Assembly (NCBI GenBank): GCA_030710605.1 | Contig: CP092877.1 | Location: 46,484,406 to 46,548,405, forward strand | Direction: 5' to 3' | Origin: Cordylochernes scorpioides | Taxonomy: Eukaryota; Arthropoda; Arachnida; Pseudoscorpiones; Chernetidae | Length of the DNA stretch: 64,000 bases | Shown: positions 32,412 to 42,289 of the stretch, piece after piece | Layout of the letters: each line of letters starts with the position of its first letter | How positions within the stretch are numbered: position 1 is the stretch's first letter | The notes under the pieces: generated by a model | Seen by the model: only the letters and a program-made list of their open reading frames with translations | Databases searched by the model: none | Told to the model about the DNA's origin: nothing | Made by a program: the position numbers and the translations under genes

Positions 32412-32886
32412 TGTTTGCCTTTCAACAGAAGTTGAAATACTTTTTGTATTTCATTTTCAGTCTGTTCGACGTCATGTGTTCAGTAGCTCCACTGTCCAAA
32501 AACCAGATATTCTGCGAGTTATTGTTTTTAAAGTTATCTGCAAATAGGACTTTATGAGTAAGGTCTAACGTACTTTGTTTCAGCATACCTTCGCTAATTC
32601 TCCTTGATGAGTTGGCAAATCTGCAATTTCCTAGCAACGTGTCCTAATTGCCACAACTGAAACATCTTATCTGCCTGGAGTAATTATAGTTTTCCCTTTT
32701 CCCTTCCGTCCACGTATTCTGATAATTCCTTGGTTGGTCATATTTAAATTTATTTCCCTCTTGACATGGTGATTTGCATGTATCCTCTTCACTTCTTACC
32801 GCAAAGGCGCTATTTGAATCTTCTTGAGGAATTTTACGCTGGTTCTGTCGTTTTTCTTCTAAAAGTAACTTGGATTTAAACCACAC
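32412..32886 (-). CDS. Copia Gag end and protease (frame-broken)
   Basis: It contains a single knuckle start (IRCFSCGN) near 32650, a frame change, and then the protease segment IWFLDSGATEHMTSN (active site DSGA) at about 32490-32450. A stop at 32422 and a frame change precede the integrase block. In Copia elements these are one polyprotein, so the breaks are indels. Confidence 0.84.
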
Positions 32887-33389
32887 TAGTTGATAGCTTC
32901 TCTTCCTGCTGTTCTAAACTGAGAATTAGTGGTTCGTAACTCTTTGGCAATCCCAATAAGCATAATCAACGCCAATTCGCCATCCCCAATCCATGGTGGC
33001 ACTTTGCTAATTTTCTTATGGCATTCCATTATCCTCGCAAAATATTCCTTCATATCTTCGTCATTTCTTTTTATAATGTTGAAAAATTCTCTCAGTAACT
33101 GTAATATGTGCAGTAAGCCATATTTTGTGTGGATATCCTCCAATATCTGCCATGCATCGATCGCTCGCTTACAATCACCGATGTCATCTAGGAATGAATC
33201 CTCAACTGCTAATAATATGACAGATAATGCCAAACTATCTTTCCTCTTCTGTTTTTCTGAAGTTTCACAAGGAAAGCCAGGCTCGATTACATCCCATATG
33301 TCCTTCTGGATCAAAATTGATTTAGCTCTTATGGCCCAGGTATAATAATTATAACCGTCTAGTTTAGGTATTCTCAACTCGTCAGCCAT
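32886..33389 (-). CDS. Copia Gag
   Basis: 167 codons from MADELRIPKLDGYNYYTWAI, the standard start of Copia Gag (the 'L.G.NY..W' motif), followed by DVIEPGFP, the helical UBN2/gag_pre region (LALSVILLAVEDSFLDDIGD, AWQILEDIHTKYG) and WIGDGELALIMLIG. It ends in a frame break at about 32886 and continues in the next block to a zinc knuckle. The start is about 330 bp inside the primer-binding site. Confidence 0.88.
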   Translation of the reverse strand: MADELRIPKLDGYNYYTWAIRAKSILIQKDIWDVIEPGFPCETSEKQKRKDSLALSVILLAVEDSFLDDIGDCKRAIDAWQILEDIHTKYGLLHILQLLREFFNIIKRNDEDMKEYFARIMECHKKISKVPPWIGDGELALIMLIGIAKELRTTNSQFRTAGREAIN

Positions 33390-33724
33390 TGATTTTTCTA
33401 GTTATGCAAATTCACAAAATATTATAACTTAAATCTTTTCTTCTTCTTTGTATAAAGTTCAGATTTTAAATCGCTCAAATTTCTAATAATCAAATTCTTT
33501 TCTCTATCTTAGTTAGCTTTATCTTCTTTAGTCTAACATAAGCTTTTCTTCTTTAGCCCTATAATTCCTGGCCTTATCTTCTTTAGCCTTCAGCTTTTTT
33601 TTTCTTTAGCTCTATCTTCAAATTTTCTTCTTTAACTTCAGTTTTTTTTCTTCTTTACCTTCTTTGGCTTTAACTTCTATTACTTTCTACGGCGCAGTGG
33701 AAGCGTTCTGCTGGGCCCATAACC

Positions 33725-33818
33725 TGTTAGGTGCTAAGAATTTCCTATTCTACAATCGAGCAGAGTAAACACCAACACCTCTAAGAAAATTAATACTTTT
33801 AATTTCCTTTCATAACTA
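33725..33818 (-). repeat. Copia 5' LTR, first fragment
   Basis: It matches the outer 94 bp of the left LTR (TGTTAGG...TTTCATAACTA) and ends where the first Jockey copy inserted; TTTCATAACTA recurs at 34177-34187. Confidence 0.9.
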
Positions 33819-34176
33819 TTTATTTCATCTCAATTTGCAGGTGTTACATTCGAGCACAGCTCGCGAGTCACCTTGTCCAGATTATTTACACATGGCGAGT
33901 TGTAATGCTGGAGTGGCCCCCGAACCTTACAGGAGGGCAGTTGTTGGGTGTTTGGCTGTCAGCTAGCCATTGGGTCCAGGTCGTCGGATTCGGTGGCTGA
34001 GGTCACCTTGATTTTGTACAATTTCTTGTATAGTTGGATTTGATGATTTTTGAAATTGCGTGAATAGTCTTGTCGCAGAGTCTTGATAAATCCCTTCTAT
34101 ATTAGGCTGGTTGAGATCTTCTTTGAGAATTTTGTTTGAAAGATTGAATGGGGCTCCTATAGTGATTCGTAAGCAA
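33819..34176 (-). mobile_element. 5'-truncated Jockey LINE copy
   Basis: 358 bp of the 3' end of the same element as 34198-38201 (RT end and 3' UTR), with a target duplication of 11 bp, TTTCATAACTA (33808-33818, 34177-34187). It differs from the full copy by a few substitutions and small indels. 5' truncation and a target duplicate are the signature of target-primed reverse transcription. Confidence 0.93.
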
Positions 34177-34353
34177 TTTCATAACTAACTAATTTACTTA
34201 TTTATTTATTTATTTCATCTCAATTTGCAGGTGTTACATTCGAGCACAGCTCGCGAGTCACCTTGTCCAGATTATTTACACATTGCGAGTTGTAATGCTG
34301 GAGTGGCCCCCGGAACCTTACAGGAGGGCAGTTGTTGGGTGTTTGGCTGTCAG

Positions 34354-36955
34354 CTAGCCATTGGGTCCAGGTCGTCGGATTCGGTGGCTGAGGTCACCTT
34401 GATTTTGAACAATTTCTTGTATAGTTGGATTTGATGATTTTTGAAATTGAGAGAATAGTCTTGTTGCAGAGTCTTGATAAATCTCTTCTAGATTAGGCTG
34501 GTTGAGATCTTCTTGAGAATTTTGTTTGAAAGATTGAATGGGGCTCCTATAGTGGTTCGTAAGCAAATCCTCATGAAGGCATCTATTCTTTTTTTATCCG
34601 TAGGTGTGATATATTTGCCCCAGACTGGTAGTGCGTACGTGATGATGGGTAGAATACAGGTTTTGTACAACGTGAATTTATGCTTTGTTGTTAAATTACT
34701 TTTAAAATTGAGCAGGCTTGATAGAGATATTTGGCTATCTTTGCCTTTCTTATGGTGTTTTGGACATGTAGGTTAAATTTTAATTTCGAATCCAAAGTGA
34801 CACCAAGATACTTGGCATGGTCGGCCCAACTAATAGTGCTTGAGTTTACTGTCAAGTTGGTTTGTGGCTTGAATTTTTTGTTATCTCTTGGGGGAAAAAG
34901 TATTGCTTGAGTCTTAGTTGGGTTAATGTCTAGTTTCCACTCATCGCTCCATTTGATTATGTCATTTAGGTAATTCTGAAGCTGAGTAACCAATAGGTTG
35001 ACTGATTTAGAGTTAAATAAAATTGCTGTGTCATCTGCGAAGAGCTTAAGTTTACATTTAGAGTGCAGTGGGATGTCATTAATGTAAATATTGAAAAGGT
35101 AGGGTCCGAGGATAGAGCCTTGAGGTACTCCAGTCTGGATTGGCTTTGGTTCACTTATAAAATTCCTTGCTTGACTGAAAATGTCCTGCCCTGTAGATAA
35201 TTCTGCATAAAATTGATAATGTCACTTGGAAACTGGTGTTTTTGTGAGTTTCTTTATAAGGCCATTATGCCAAACTTTATCAAATGCTTTCGCAAAATCT
35301 AGAAAGACAGCACCTACCACTTCCTTGTGGGATCTTCTTATCTGGAATGTAGTCCAGAACTGCAATGAGTTGGTGAGTTGTTGAATGCCCCCTTCTAAAT
35401 CCGAATTGCTGCGGGATGATGAAGTTAGAGTGTCCAAGTACATCTGAAGTCTACGTAAAATAATTCTTTCGTAAATTTTGCCGATGGTGGGGAGGAGGCT
35501 GATAGGTCATAGATCTTCAGGGGATTTAGCGGATTTTTTTGGAATTGGAATTATGATAGCATGCTTCCAGACTTTGGGGGTAGTAACACAAGTGCAGTGC
35601 GGCGTTGAAAATTCCAGCTAGAAATACAATCCATTTGATGGGAAGATTCTTGGCCATTTGCGGAGTGATATTGTCATGGCCAGGAGCTTTGTGGTTAGCT
35701 AAGTATTTAATCACTTCTTTGACTTCATTTGGTGTCGTCATTGTGAGCATTTTTTCTTGTTGGTGATTATAAGTTATATTTGGTTGGTCTTCTTTTTCCT
35801 TGGAGAACTGGTTGGAGAAGTGTTCTGCAAGTTCATTTCCGATTTCTTTGTCGGTCAATAAGGTTTTGCCGTTCGTTACTAAGCTTGAGATCCTTTCCGT
35901 TTTTTTCCTGATGGGTTTTGTTTTTCTCCAGAAGTCCTTTGGGCTTGATTCAATCTTGTGTATGAATTGATTCCAGTTCTCGGTGGAGTCGGATTTGAGG
36001 GCTTTGTTAACTTTTCCCTGTAGGTTTAAATAAATGGCTCTATGGGCTGGATCCCAGGTTGCTTGCCATCTCTTACGAGCTTTATTCTTTTCTTTTATCA
36101 AGGCCTTGGTCGAGGGGTTCTGTTTTGATGAAGAGGATGATATAACTGTGTTTTTCGAGTAGCTGTTGTAGATTTTATCATTTAGTATGGTCACTGCTGA
36201 GTCAATATTGGCTTCCGTTTTCAAGGGTACTCTAGGAGGCGTACTGGAAATTAAGTCTTGTTGGAAGTGTACCCAGTTAGTGAGTCGGCAAGCCCTAGTC
36301 GTGAATTCATCCTTCGGGCAGGTCAGCTCTAGGATTACTGGGAGGTGATCTGAAGATAAGGCATCCAGGGTCTTAATCCTCGAAGTCCAGGGGATGTTTC
36401 TAAGAATTGCGATGTCTAGAAAGTCTGGATTACCCAAAGGACTGTAGTGCGTGGGTGAAGAAGGTGCGACAATGTCCAGGTTTTCTTTTTCGGAAAAATT
36501 ATGAAGCACGGTTCCGCTATTATTGGAGGTTCTTGAGCCCCAAAGAGGGTGCTTGGAGTTCCAGTCTCCTGCAGCGATTACTGATTGATTATTCTCTAAC
36601 AAGAGATTCAGATCTTCCTCCAGGAGTGGTAGATCGGGTTTCTTATAGATTGACGATATCTGCACTACTGCCCTTCCATCTGGTTTCATTAGAATTGTGG
36701 TGTTTTCCATGTTAGATGTTTGAATCAGCACTTTTTTATATTAAGATAGTTTTTTAGAATTATTGCCGTTCCACCGCCCCTTCCAACGATTCTATCGTCT
36801 CTTATTGTCTGATAGTTTCTGAGTTTGAGGTCGACAGATGGTTTTAAGTGTGTTTCACTGAGCAGTGCCATGTCTATTGAGTTTTCTTCTAAAAAATGTA
36901 GAAATTCTTCTTTTTTTGAGTTTGATTCCGTTGCAATTCCAGAAAACGATTTTCA
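34354..36955 (-). CDS. Jockey ORF2: endonuclease and reverse transcriptase
   Basis: APE endonuclease at the start: VFWNCNGI near 36930, LLSETHL near 36860, AAGDWNSKHPLWGS near 36570 and SSDHLPVIL near 36350. A long frame (36731-35526) continues into RT (KALIKEKNKARKRWQ, HKAPGHDNI). After a frame change come VFLDFAKAFDKVWH at about 35300, GVPQGSILGP at about 35130, LFADDTAIL (catalytic ADD) at about 35030, and the thumb region KYLGVTLDSKLKFN and ITYALPVWG. It ends near 34390. Some five indels break the frame; the conserved blocks themselves are intact, so the source copy was recently active or the breaks are sequencing errors. Confidence 0.9.
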
Positions 36956-36984
36956 AAGGTAATTTGCCTTTCATTGTAAGTAAG

Positions 36985-38160
36985 TTTTGATAATTTCTAA
37001 TAACTTTTCGCACAGTTCCCTGGTGTCAGAACGAGTAGTTTTCTTTTTTGCAGTTTCAGCGTAACTTGCCTTTTGTTTTTCAACAGTTGCTTCTTCTGTT
37101 TTAGTGGAGCTTGCTTGAGGTATGGTGTTAGGGGAGTTTTGTCTGGGAGGCTTTAGCTGCTGTTGTTGTGGCTTCGGAAAATTTTGGCATCCGCGGTAAT
37201 TGGCTGTGTGCGCCTCTCCCACAGTTAGCGCACTTTGGTGGGAGCTGTTTCGACTTTCTTGGACAATCCTTCGAATGGTGTTCTTCAGCACACTTGACGC
37301 ATTTGGGCTTCAAAAAACAGTTTAGCTGGCCATGCCCAAAGCCCTGGCAGTTAAAGCATTGGGTCACTCGTTTTGTAGTCCTGAATGATTCCACGACTAT
37401 TTTTTGGTAAAGTATTTCGGTTATTCCATAGATTCGTTTATTTTGTTCATTTTTCGGTAGCTCTACTAGGACTATATTCATCGGTATTTTGGTCGATTGT
37501 CTATGGAGTCTTTTGACAATGACCTCAGTGAAGCCCATTGAGACCAGTTCAGTTACGACGTCTTCTTCTTTGAAGGCTGTTGTTACCCCCTTCAATACCA
37601 CTTTCAGTGGTTTTTCCTCCTGTAGTCTGTAGGAATATCCTCCATTATTTTTTTGTACATACTCCCTGATTTTTTTGAAGTCGCCTATGTTTTTCGATTT
37701 AATTATGTGCTTTTTGCCAGAAATCGTGACTTGGAATGGTTCCGTGCACAAGCCTTTTAGTTCTTGGCAAAGAAGCTTCCAATCCGCTACATTTTCTGCA
37801 ATAACAGGAGGAATTCTCGGTTTTTTCACGTTAGTGACTGTGGTCCATGGGCCATCGTTGTCGTTATTTTCTTCATCGTCTTGAGGTGGGTGAGCTGTGT
37901 TCATTTGTTGAGAAATTCCAGTGGCGGGACTTTGTTCATCGATGTCCATTCTAGGCGTCTTCAGATTACGCTCGCTCCTAGTTGGCGATCTTGAGTCATC
38001 CGATTGGGAGCCGCGAGTTCTCTTCTTTGATTGAACCGTTTCCCTCAAGCTTATACTCGATTCCACATTTGTCTAGGATCTTCGTTATTAAGGAGGCTTC
38101 GATTATGCATAGTTTCTCGCCGGTTGGTCCGATCGTCGATTTAATTACAATCGGTGGCAT
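36985..38160 (-). CDS. Jockey ORF1 (Gag-like, zinc knuckles)
   Basis: The likely start is the ATG at 38160 (MPPIVIKSTIGPTGEKLC), about 40 nt from the element's 5' end, with a frame change near 38060 into the main frame. It has a Ser/Asp-rich region, then the PRE/C2HC-type Gag domain (ADWKLLCQELKGLCTEPFQV, EDVVTELVSMGFTEVIVKRL), then knuckles CFNCQGFGHGQLNC and CVKCAEEHHSKDC, and a third starting CANCG that crosses a frame shift near 37215. The C-terminal tail is Lys/Gln/Pro-rich. This layout matches Jockey-clade ORF1 proteins. Confidence 0.88.
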
Positions 38161-38211
38161 ATTATTTACTTACGAAAAAAAATCACAAATCGTAGTACTC
38201 TACTAATTTAC

Positions 38212-38310
38212 ATCATTTAAAACCAAATATATACATGTAAAGTCGTCCGGTCATCTGGTCAAAATATAAATATATTAATCTATGAAAAACAACTTATAAA
38301 AATGCTAACA
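38212..38310 (-). repeat. Copia 5' LTR, last fragment
   Basis: It resumes the LTR after the full-length Jockey element and the target copy ACTAATTTAC (38202-38211), ending ATGCTAACA before GTTTT. Confidence 0.9.
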
Positions 38311-38329
38311 GTTTTGCTCCTTTACGGAG

Positions 38330-38906
38330 TTGAAGCGTGATGAGAAAATCAGGCACGCAAACAACATTTTGAGTATAAATTTCAGGGAATTCTTTTTCGA
38401 TATCATAATCATCATTTATGGATGACACTTTTAGTTCCTTGATTCAATTTAGATTTTCTTGATCAATTTCTTCTAGATTTATTTTTAGATGCCTGATCCA
38501 GGTTTTTCCTAGAAGAGGATCATAGTTATTAGGAATGATAAATAATTCTTCAATAGATGTACGATATTTGAATTCTACTTGGACTTCCACTTTCCCAAGA
38601 GAATTGAAAAACGTTTCCAGTATATGATCGGATAACAATGTTAGTTGGTTGAACCTTATTTTTGGTATTTAGCCTTTTAAATTGATTCTCGGGCATTAAG
38701 GTGTAACCCGCTCCAGTGTCTACCTCAAACTTTTGATTGAAACCTTCAATTTTAATTGAAACATAATACTTTGTTGTATCTTGTGAAGTGTTCAGCAGGG
38801 GTTGATCATAAATGCCAACAATTCTGTTTATTCCGAAGTCTTCATAATTATCGATATGATTTGTCTGAGTGTTATTTGACTTATTATTGAGGAGAGTTTG
38901 ATGCAT
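38330..38906 (-). CDS. Protease and start of pol, Gypsy element B
   Basis: The aspartic protease active site FEVDTGAGYTLMP is clear in the frame ending near 38550. A frame shift at about 38600 leads to a second conserved piece (LLGKTWIRHLKIN), the usual C-terminal end of Gypsy proteases. The frame then runs toward the Copia insertion point at 38311-38315 and continues in sense on the other side at 29733. Confidence 0.82.
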
Positions 38907-38946
38907 ATTTTTGACACATGATCTGTTTTATGGCATGATGTACAAG

Positions 38947-39495
38947 TCAATTTTGATGGGTCTGTTCTGCAATTTTCGATTGGTGGTTGTTTCGACAACA
39001 GCGGAGGCAAACATTGTTGATGCCAAGTTTCTCATAATCGATACGGCCTCGTGATTTCGATCGAGCATGTTGATTCTCACGGGTTTGATTTGATCTGGGT
39101 CGGTTTTGACTTGGAGTCTTATAATTATTGTCCTTCCTTGATCGATAATTGTGTCGAGAAACTTTGTGGACTTCATCTGTCACATTGATAGTTGTGGTTG
39201 ATGGTCGTGCCTTTGATAATCCGTGGCAATCAGTCTTCGATGCTTCAAGAGCAATAGCCTTCGTTAAAATATCATTAAATGCGTAGATTTCCGAATGTAG
39301 GATTTGTTCCTTTATCCAGTTGTCTTTTATACCTAGGATAAACTGTGCTCTCAGGAAAATTTCTGATGCTGAAACATCTTTTCTACATTCGCATTGTGCC
39401 TTGAATTCACAGTCAGCTATGTCACGTCTTAATGATGCTACAAAGTCTGCAATTGAATCCTTATCTTGTTGATAGAAAATAATGTTGAGAGACAA
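38947..39495 (-). CDS. Gag C-terminal part of Gypsy element B
   Basis: It continues Gag in a second frame: the capsid C-terminal half (DSIADFVASLRRDIADCEF, FILGIKDNWIKEQIL), then a basic Arg/Asn/Ser-rich tail and a Cys-rich knuckle remnant (CLRCCRNNH). A further frame change is needed to reach the protease. Two single-base indels account for the breaks. Confidence 0.83.
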   Translation of the reverse strand: MSLNIIFYQQDKDSIADFVASLRRDIADCEFKAQCECRKDVSASEIFLRAQFILGIKDNWIKEQILHSEIYAFNDILTKAIALEASKTDCHGLSKARPSTTTINVTDEVHKVSRHNYRSRKDNNYKTPSQNRPRSNQTRENQHARSKSRGRIDYEKLGINNVCLRCCRNNHQSKIAEQTHQN

Positions 39496-39895
39496 GGGTG
39501 CTTCTTCTTGGCGCTAAATGTTTTTCCAATTCTTCGATGAGTTCTTCGTAATCAAGTTCTCCCGGAGTTGTTGGGGCTACCAAGGCTGCTAAGATGTTAT
39601 AATTTGAAGCACCTATCGAATTCAATAACATTTGAGCACTTCTCTTTTTATCTTGATAAATGTCTTTCATTTTGATGTAATTTTCAAAACGCTGGCGATA
39701 ATATTTAAATATTTCCTTATTTGGATCAAAATTTTCAAAGGGTGGAGCATGAGAAATGTTTACAGGGGTGGGTTGATTTTCTTTTATATCAGTTCCATCC
39801 CTAGGTTGAGTTGTTTTTGATAACAAAGTATTGATTAGCTGTTGTTGATTTCTATTCATGGCTTCAATGAGGGCCTGAAACTGTTGTGGATCCAT
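39461..39895 (-). CDS. Gag N-terminal part of Gypsy element B
   Basis: A 144-codon frame starting MDPQQFQALIEAMNRNQQQL, followed by a capsid-like region (FENYIKMKDIYQDKKRSAQM, LAALVAPTTPGELDYEELIE). This start and composition are typical of arthropod Gypsy Gag proteins. It shifts frame at about 39490 (STLVSQH) into the next segment. A long 5' leader of about 250 bp separates it from the LTR. Confidence 0.85.
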   Translation of the reverse strand: MDPQQFQALIEAMNRNQQQLINTLLSKTTQPRDGTDIKENQPTPVNISHAPPFENFDPNKEIFKYYRQRFENYIKMKDIYQDKKRSAQMLLNSIGASNYNILAALVAPTTPGELDYEELIEELEKHLAPRRSTLVSQHYFLSTR

Positions 39896-40152
39896 TTTGT
39901 TTAAAATATTTTGATTTTTACTTCGATGAAAATTAAAATAAATAAATATTGATATGCGAAAAATTGCTTGTTTTAAAAATAGATATATTTTGGTAGTTAT
40001 GAATTTAATAGAATTAGAATTGATGATATGAAGTTAAATTGCTAATAAAATTGATATATATTGTATTATATTATGAATATTTGATATTTGATAAAGTTTG
40101 ATTTAAATATTTTTGCTAGAATACGTGCCGTTTTTAACCCTTGTCGCCAATT

Positions 40153-41517
40153 CTGTTGTGTATAAAAGTGGGCCTTGTATTTGAAATGATAAGGTATGAG
40201 TTGATTTTAAATGTTTTAATTATCTAGGAATGAGATTACATAATATAACACACAATAAAAGTACATACTTGAGGTGTGACATTGAAGGCGGTAAACAATG
40301 CTTATTCGATTACATCGTATATTTACAACACAACGTTGTCGAATCTATTTCTAACATTATTAAAAATATATAACACCTGCCTCTTCCCTGACGGAGATCC
40401 TGTCCCTAGCCTCCCCAGCCTGGTCATAGTGCTTTGCATATATTCTGCTTTACGCGGCCATTGGGGCTTAAAAATCATTTTATTTTGGTTAGCAGCCCGT
40501 AATTAAAGATATTTCCGTTATTTAAGTATTTTTTTATAATTAAAAATGCATCAATTCTTTAGAAAATATTTGTTTAATGTCAAAAATCGAAAATTTGAAA
40601 ATATACTTAATAAAATCGTATGCCTTTATAATGTTAAATTCCAAACTAATTGTACATTTTTATTTTGATGAAGAGAAAATTTAATTTTTTAAAATATATC
40701 GAAAGTTATAATAACGACAATGTATATATTTTTAAAGCCATTTTTAAGAACTCTCAGTTTAAGTTGAACATATATTTGAATTTTGCGCATTTCAAAGAAT
40801 ATCAAATAGATTTTTTCAAATTAATAAGAAGTATTTACTCAAGATCTACACATAAATTTGCGGGGGAAAAGACATTTTAAAAGATTTGACCTAATTTTTT
40901 ATTCAATTTGGAACTATTTTGTCAAATCAATGAGCTACAGATAATAATGGACCACCGAAAATAGGTATATTATTTCAACCAATCATTTCATTATATTGTT
41001 CAGATAAAAATGATATCAATCGAAGAATTCGAGATTCTTTTATATCTTCAATATGAATGGAATTTTATGATCACAGAATATATATCAGATTCTAATAAGG
41101 AGCCAGGGCTGCAAAATCTAGCCGTAGGAAACGGACGCGTCGAAACCTCAAGGGCAAGTGCAGATCTGCAAAATTGGCTTTGTGAATTTATCATCTTGAG
41201 CGGAACAAGGGCTGCAATATATGGCCCTCAACATAGATCCCTTGTGAAGCGATATGGAGGCGACAAAGTCTGCTCTTTGGCATAGGATGATTGGAACTCT
41301 ATGGATCAGGGCTGAAATATCGCCCTTGGCAGTTCTCCACATGGATATATTTATGTACGGTCAAGACGACAGAGATGCCAAAAAAAATTCCCTCTCTTTG
41401 CTACATTACCCACAAAATTAAAAACAATCTGTATTTATTTATAATTTTTATCCCTTACTTGTGGCAACATATGTTACTAGCTGTTTAGAATCAGATAAAA
41501 AGAAGGGGAATCAGTGG
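40153..41517. other. 5' LTR region of Gypsy element B, then AT-rich sequence
   Basis: The LTR begins at 40153 (TGTTGTGTATAAAAG) but its outer border is not resolved; a GC-richer stretch at 40380-40500 may still belong to it. Positions 41097-41345 are less AT-rich with no recognised content. Confidence 0.45.
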
Positions 41518-41822
41518 AAGGAGAGTCTAAACCATTGATTTTCCACCACTATGTCCCGGGTTCGATTCCTGCATTGGGCACTTTTTTCTGATAAAAAAAA
41601 AAAATTCTCCAATGGCCCCCGATTTTTGCAAAAGTCCAATCCCACCAGCGAGTGCAAGTAACCAAAACGAGGCTCTGGTAAAATTGTAAGTGCAAAAGTC
41701 GAACTGCTTTCACATGTGTAGACATGTGGTGGTGCACTTACAGTAAAGGCAGTTGCCTACTTCTACCCACCAGGATTATAATGGCCTGTACCCTGTGTAC
41801 TAGGGATAAGCAAAAAAAAAAA
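41518..41822 (+). mobile_element. tRNA-derived SINE, full length, plus orientation
   Basis: Head at 41518-41580 with B box GGGTTCGATTCC, body, and tail TACTAGGGATAAGC followed by A(12). It is the only full copy in plus orientation in the window and lies between the retrotransposon stack and the end of Asx. Confidence 0.88.
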
Positions 41823-42289
41823 AGAAAGATCTTCAATGCTGCGCTGTGTTTGTATTCTCGCTGGGATTGATTTACCACCTCATATATATATATCGGAGCT
41901 CGCCAAGATATCACAACGTTAATACTTTGATCCATCTAGCACTGTTTTTACCTTCATGTGGATTGTTCAGGACGATAAGAAAAGCTTATTGAGAAGCTGA
42001 TGGGCTACAGTGTCTATAACCTCTATATTTCTTCATTACTTTTTGCTAGACATCAATCATCAAATACACTCATGGACAAATATGTATCATCCTGTGATGT
42101 CTTCCCTAATTTTATCTACGTGTCATTTTGATGTGTGTTGGATAGATTAGGGAAGACAAACTGAAGATCGCATAGAGGTCACTGAGGATGGAATTCGTGT
42201 AATCTTTACACAAGGGGATAAGAAGCAACAACACTCAACAACAACAACATCATCCAAAAAAAAAAAAGAGAGAAAACACAAGAAAGAAT

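Larger units (their letters stand above)
34198..38201 (-). mobile_element. Full-length Jockey-type LINE in the Copia LTR
   Basis: About 4.0 kb with a 10-bp target duplicate ACTAATTTAC (34188-34197, 38202-38211). It has ORF1 with Cys-rich knuckles, ORF2 with endonuclease and RT, no RNase H, and a 3' tail of TTTA repeats on the plus strand (TAAA in sense). All are usual for the Jockey clade. The insertion point is only 11 bp from the edge of the truncated copy. Confidence 0.92.
29734..38310 (-). mobile_element. Copia-type LTR retrotransposon, RT-deleted, hit by LINEs and a Helitron
   Basis: LTRs of about 206 bp (TGTTAG...CTAACA in plus reading) with target duplicate GTTTT (29729-29733, 38311-38315) inside the pol gene of Gypsy element B. 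The right-hand (5') LTR is in pieces: 33725-33818, 34188-34197 and 38212-38310, split by two Jockey insertions. The primer-binding site next to it reads GGTTATGGGCCCAG, which matches the internal initiator-tRNA-Met site known from Drosophila copia. Order is gag, protease, integrase, then only the first few RT codons (near 30055-30075: MASLQEHRVWDVDLP), so most RT and RNase H are deleted. A Helitron sits between integrase and this remnant. Confidence 0.9.
22645..40152 (-). mobile_element. Older Gypsy-type element (B), interrupted twice by other elements
   Basis: Read leftward: gag at 39895-38950, protease at 38906-38440, then Copia (29734-38310) is inserted with target GTTTT, then reverse transcriptase resumes at 29728 and is interrupted again by the gag-only LTR element (22815-29258, target ATAT) between the two halves of the RT active-site region. 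RT resumes at 22814 and runs into the gap. When both insertions are ignored the pol frame is continuous apart from small indels. The 5' LTR ends at about 40153 (TGTTGTGTATAAAAG on the plus strand), next to a TTGGCGACAAGG primer-binding site. The 3' half and 3' LTR are lost in or beyond the gap, so the outer LTR end could not be fixed. Confidence 0.88.

Noticed and set aside
22645..40152. One long degenerate LTR element with several gag genes
   Set aside because: The different gag and pol blocks belong to separate elements, each with its own LTRs or tails and target duplicates.
41518..41590. Possible functional tRNA gene
   Set aside because: There is a Pol III B box, but the acceptor arms do not pair well, and the unit is always joined to the same body and A tail in several copies. 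It is a SINE head.
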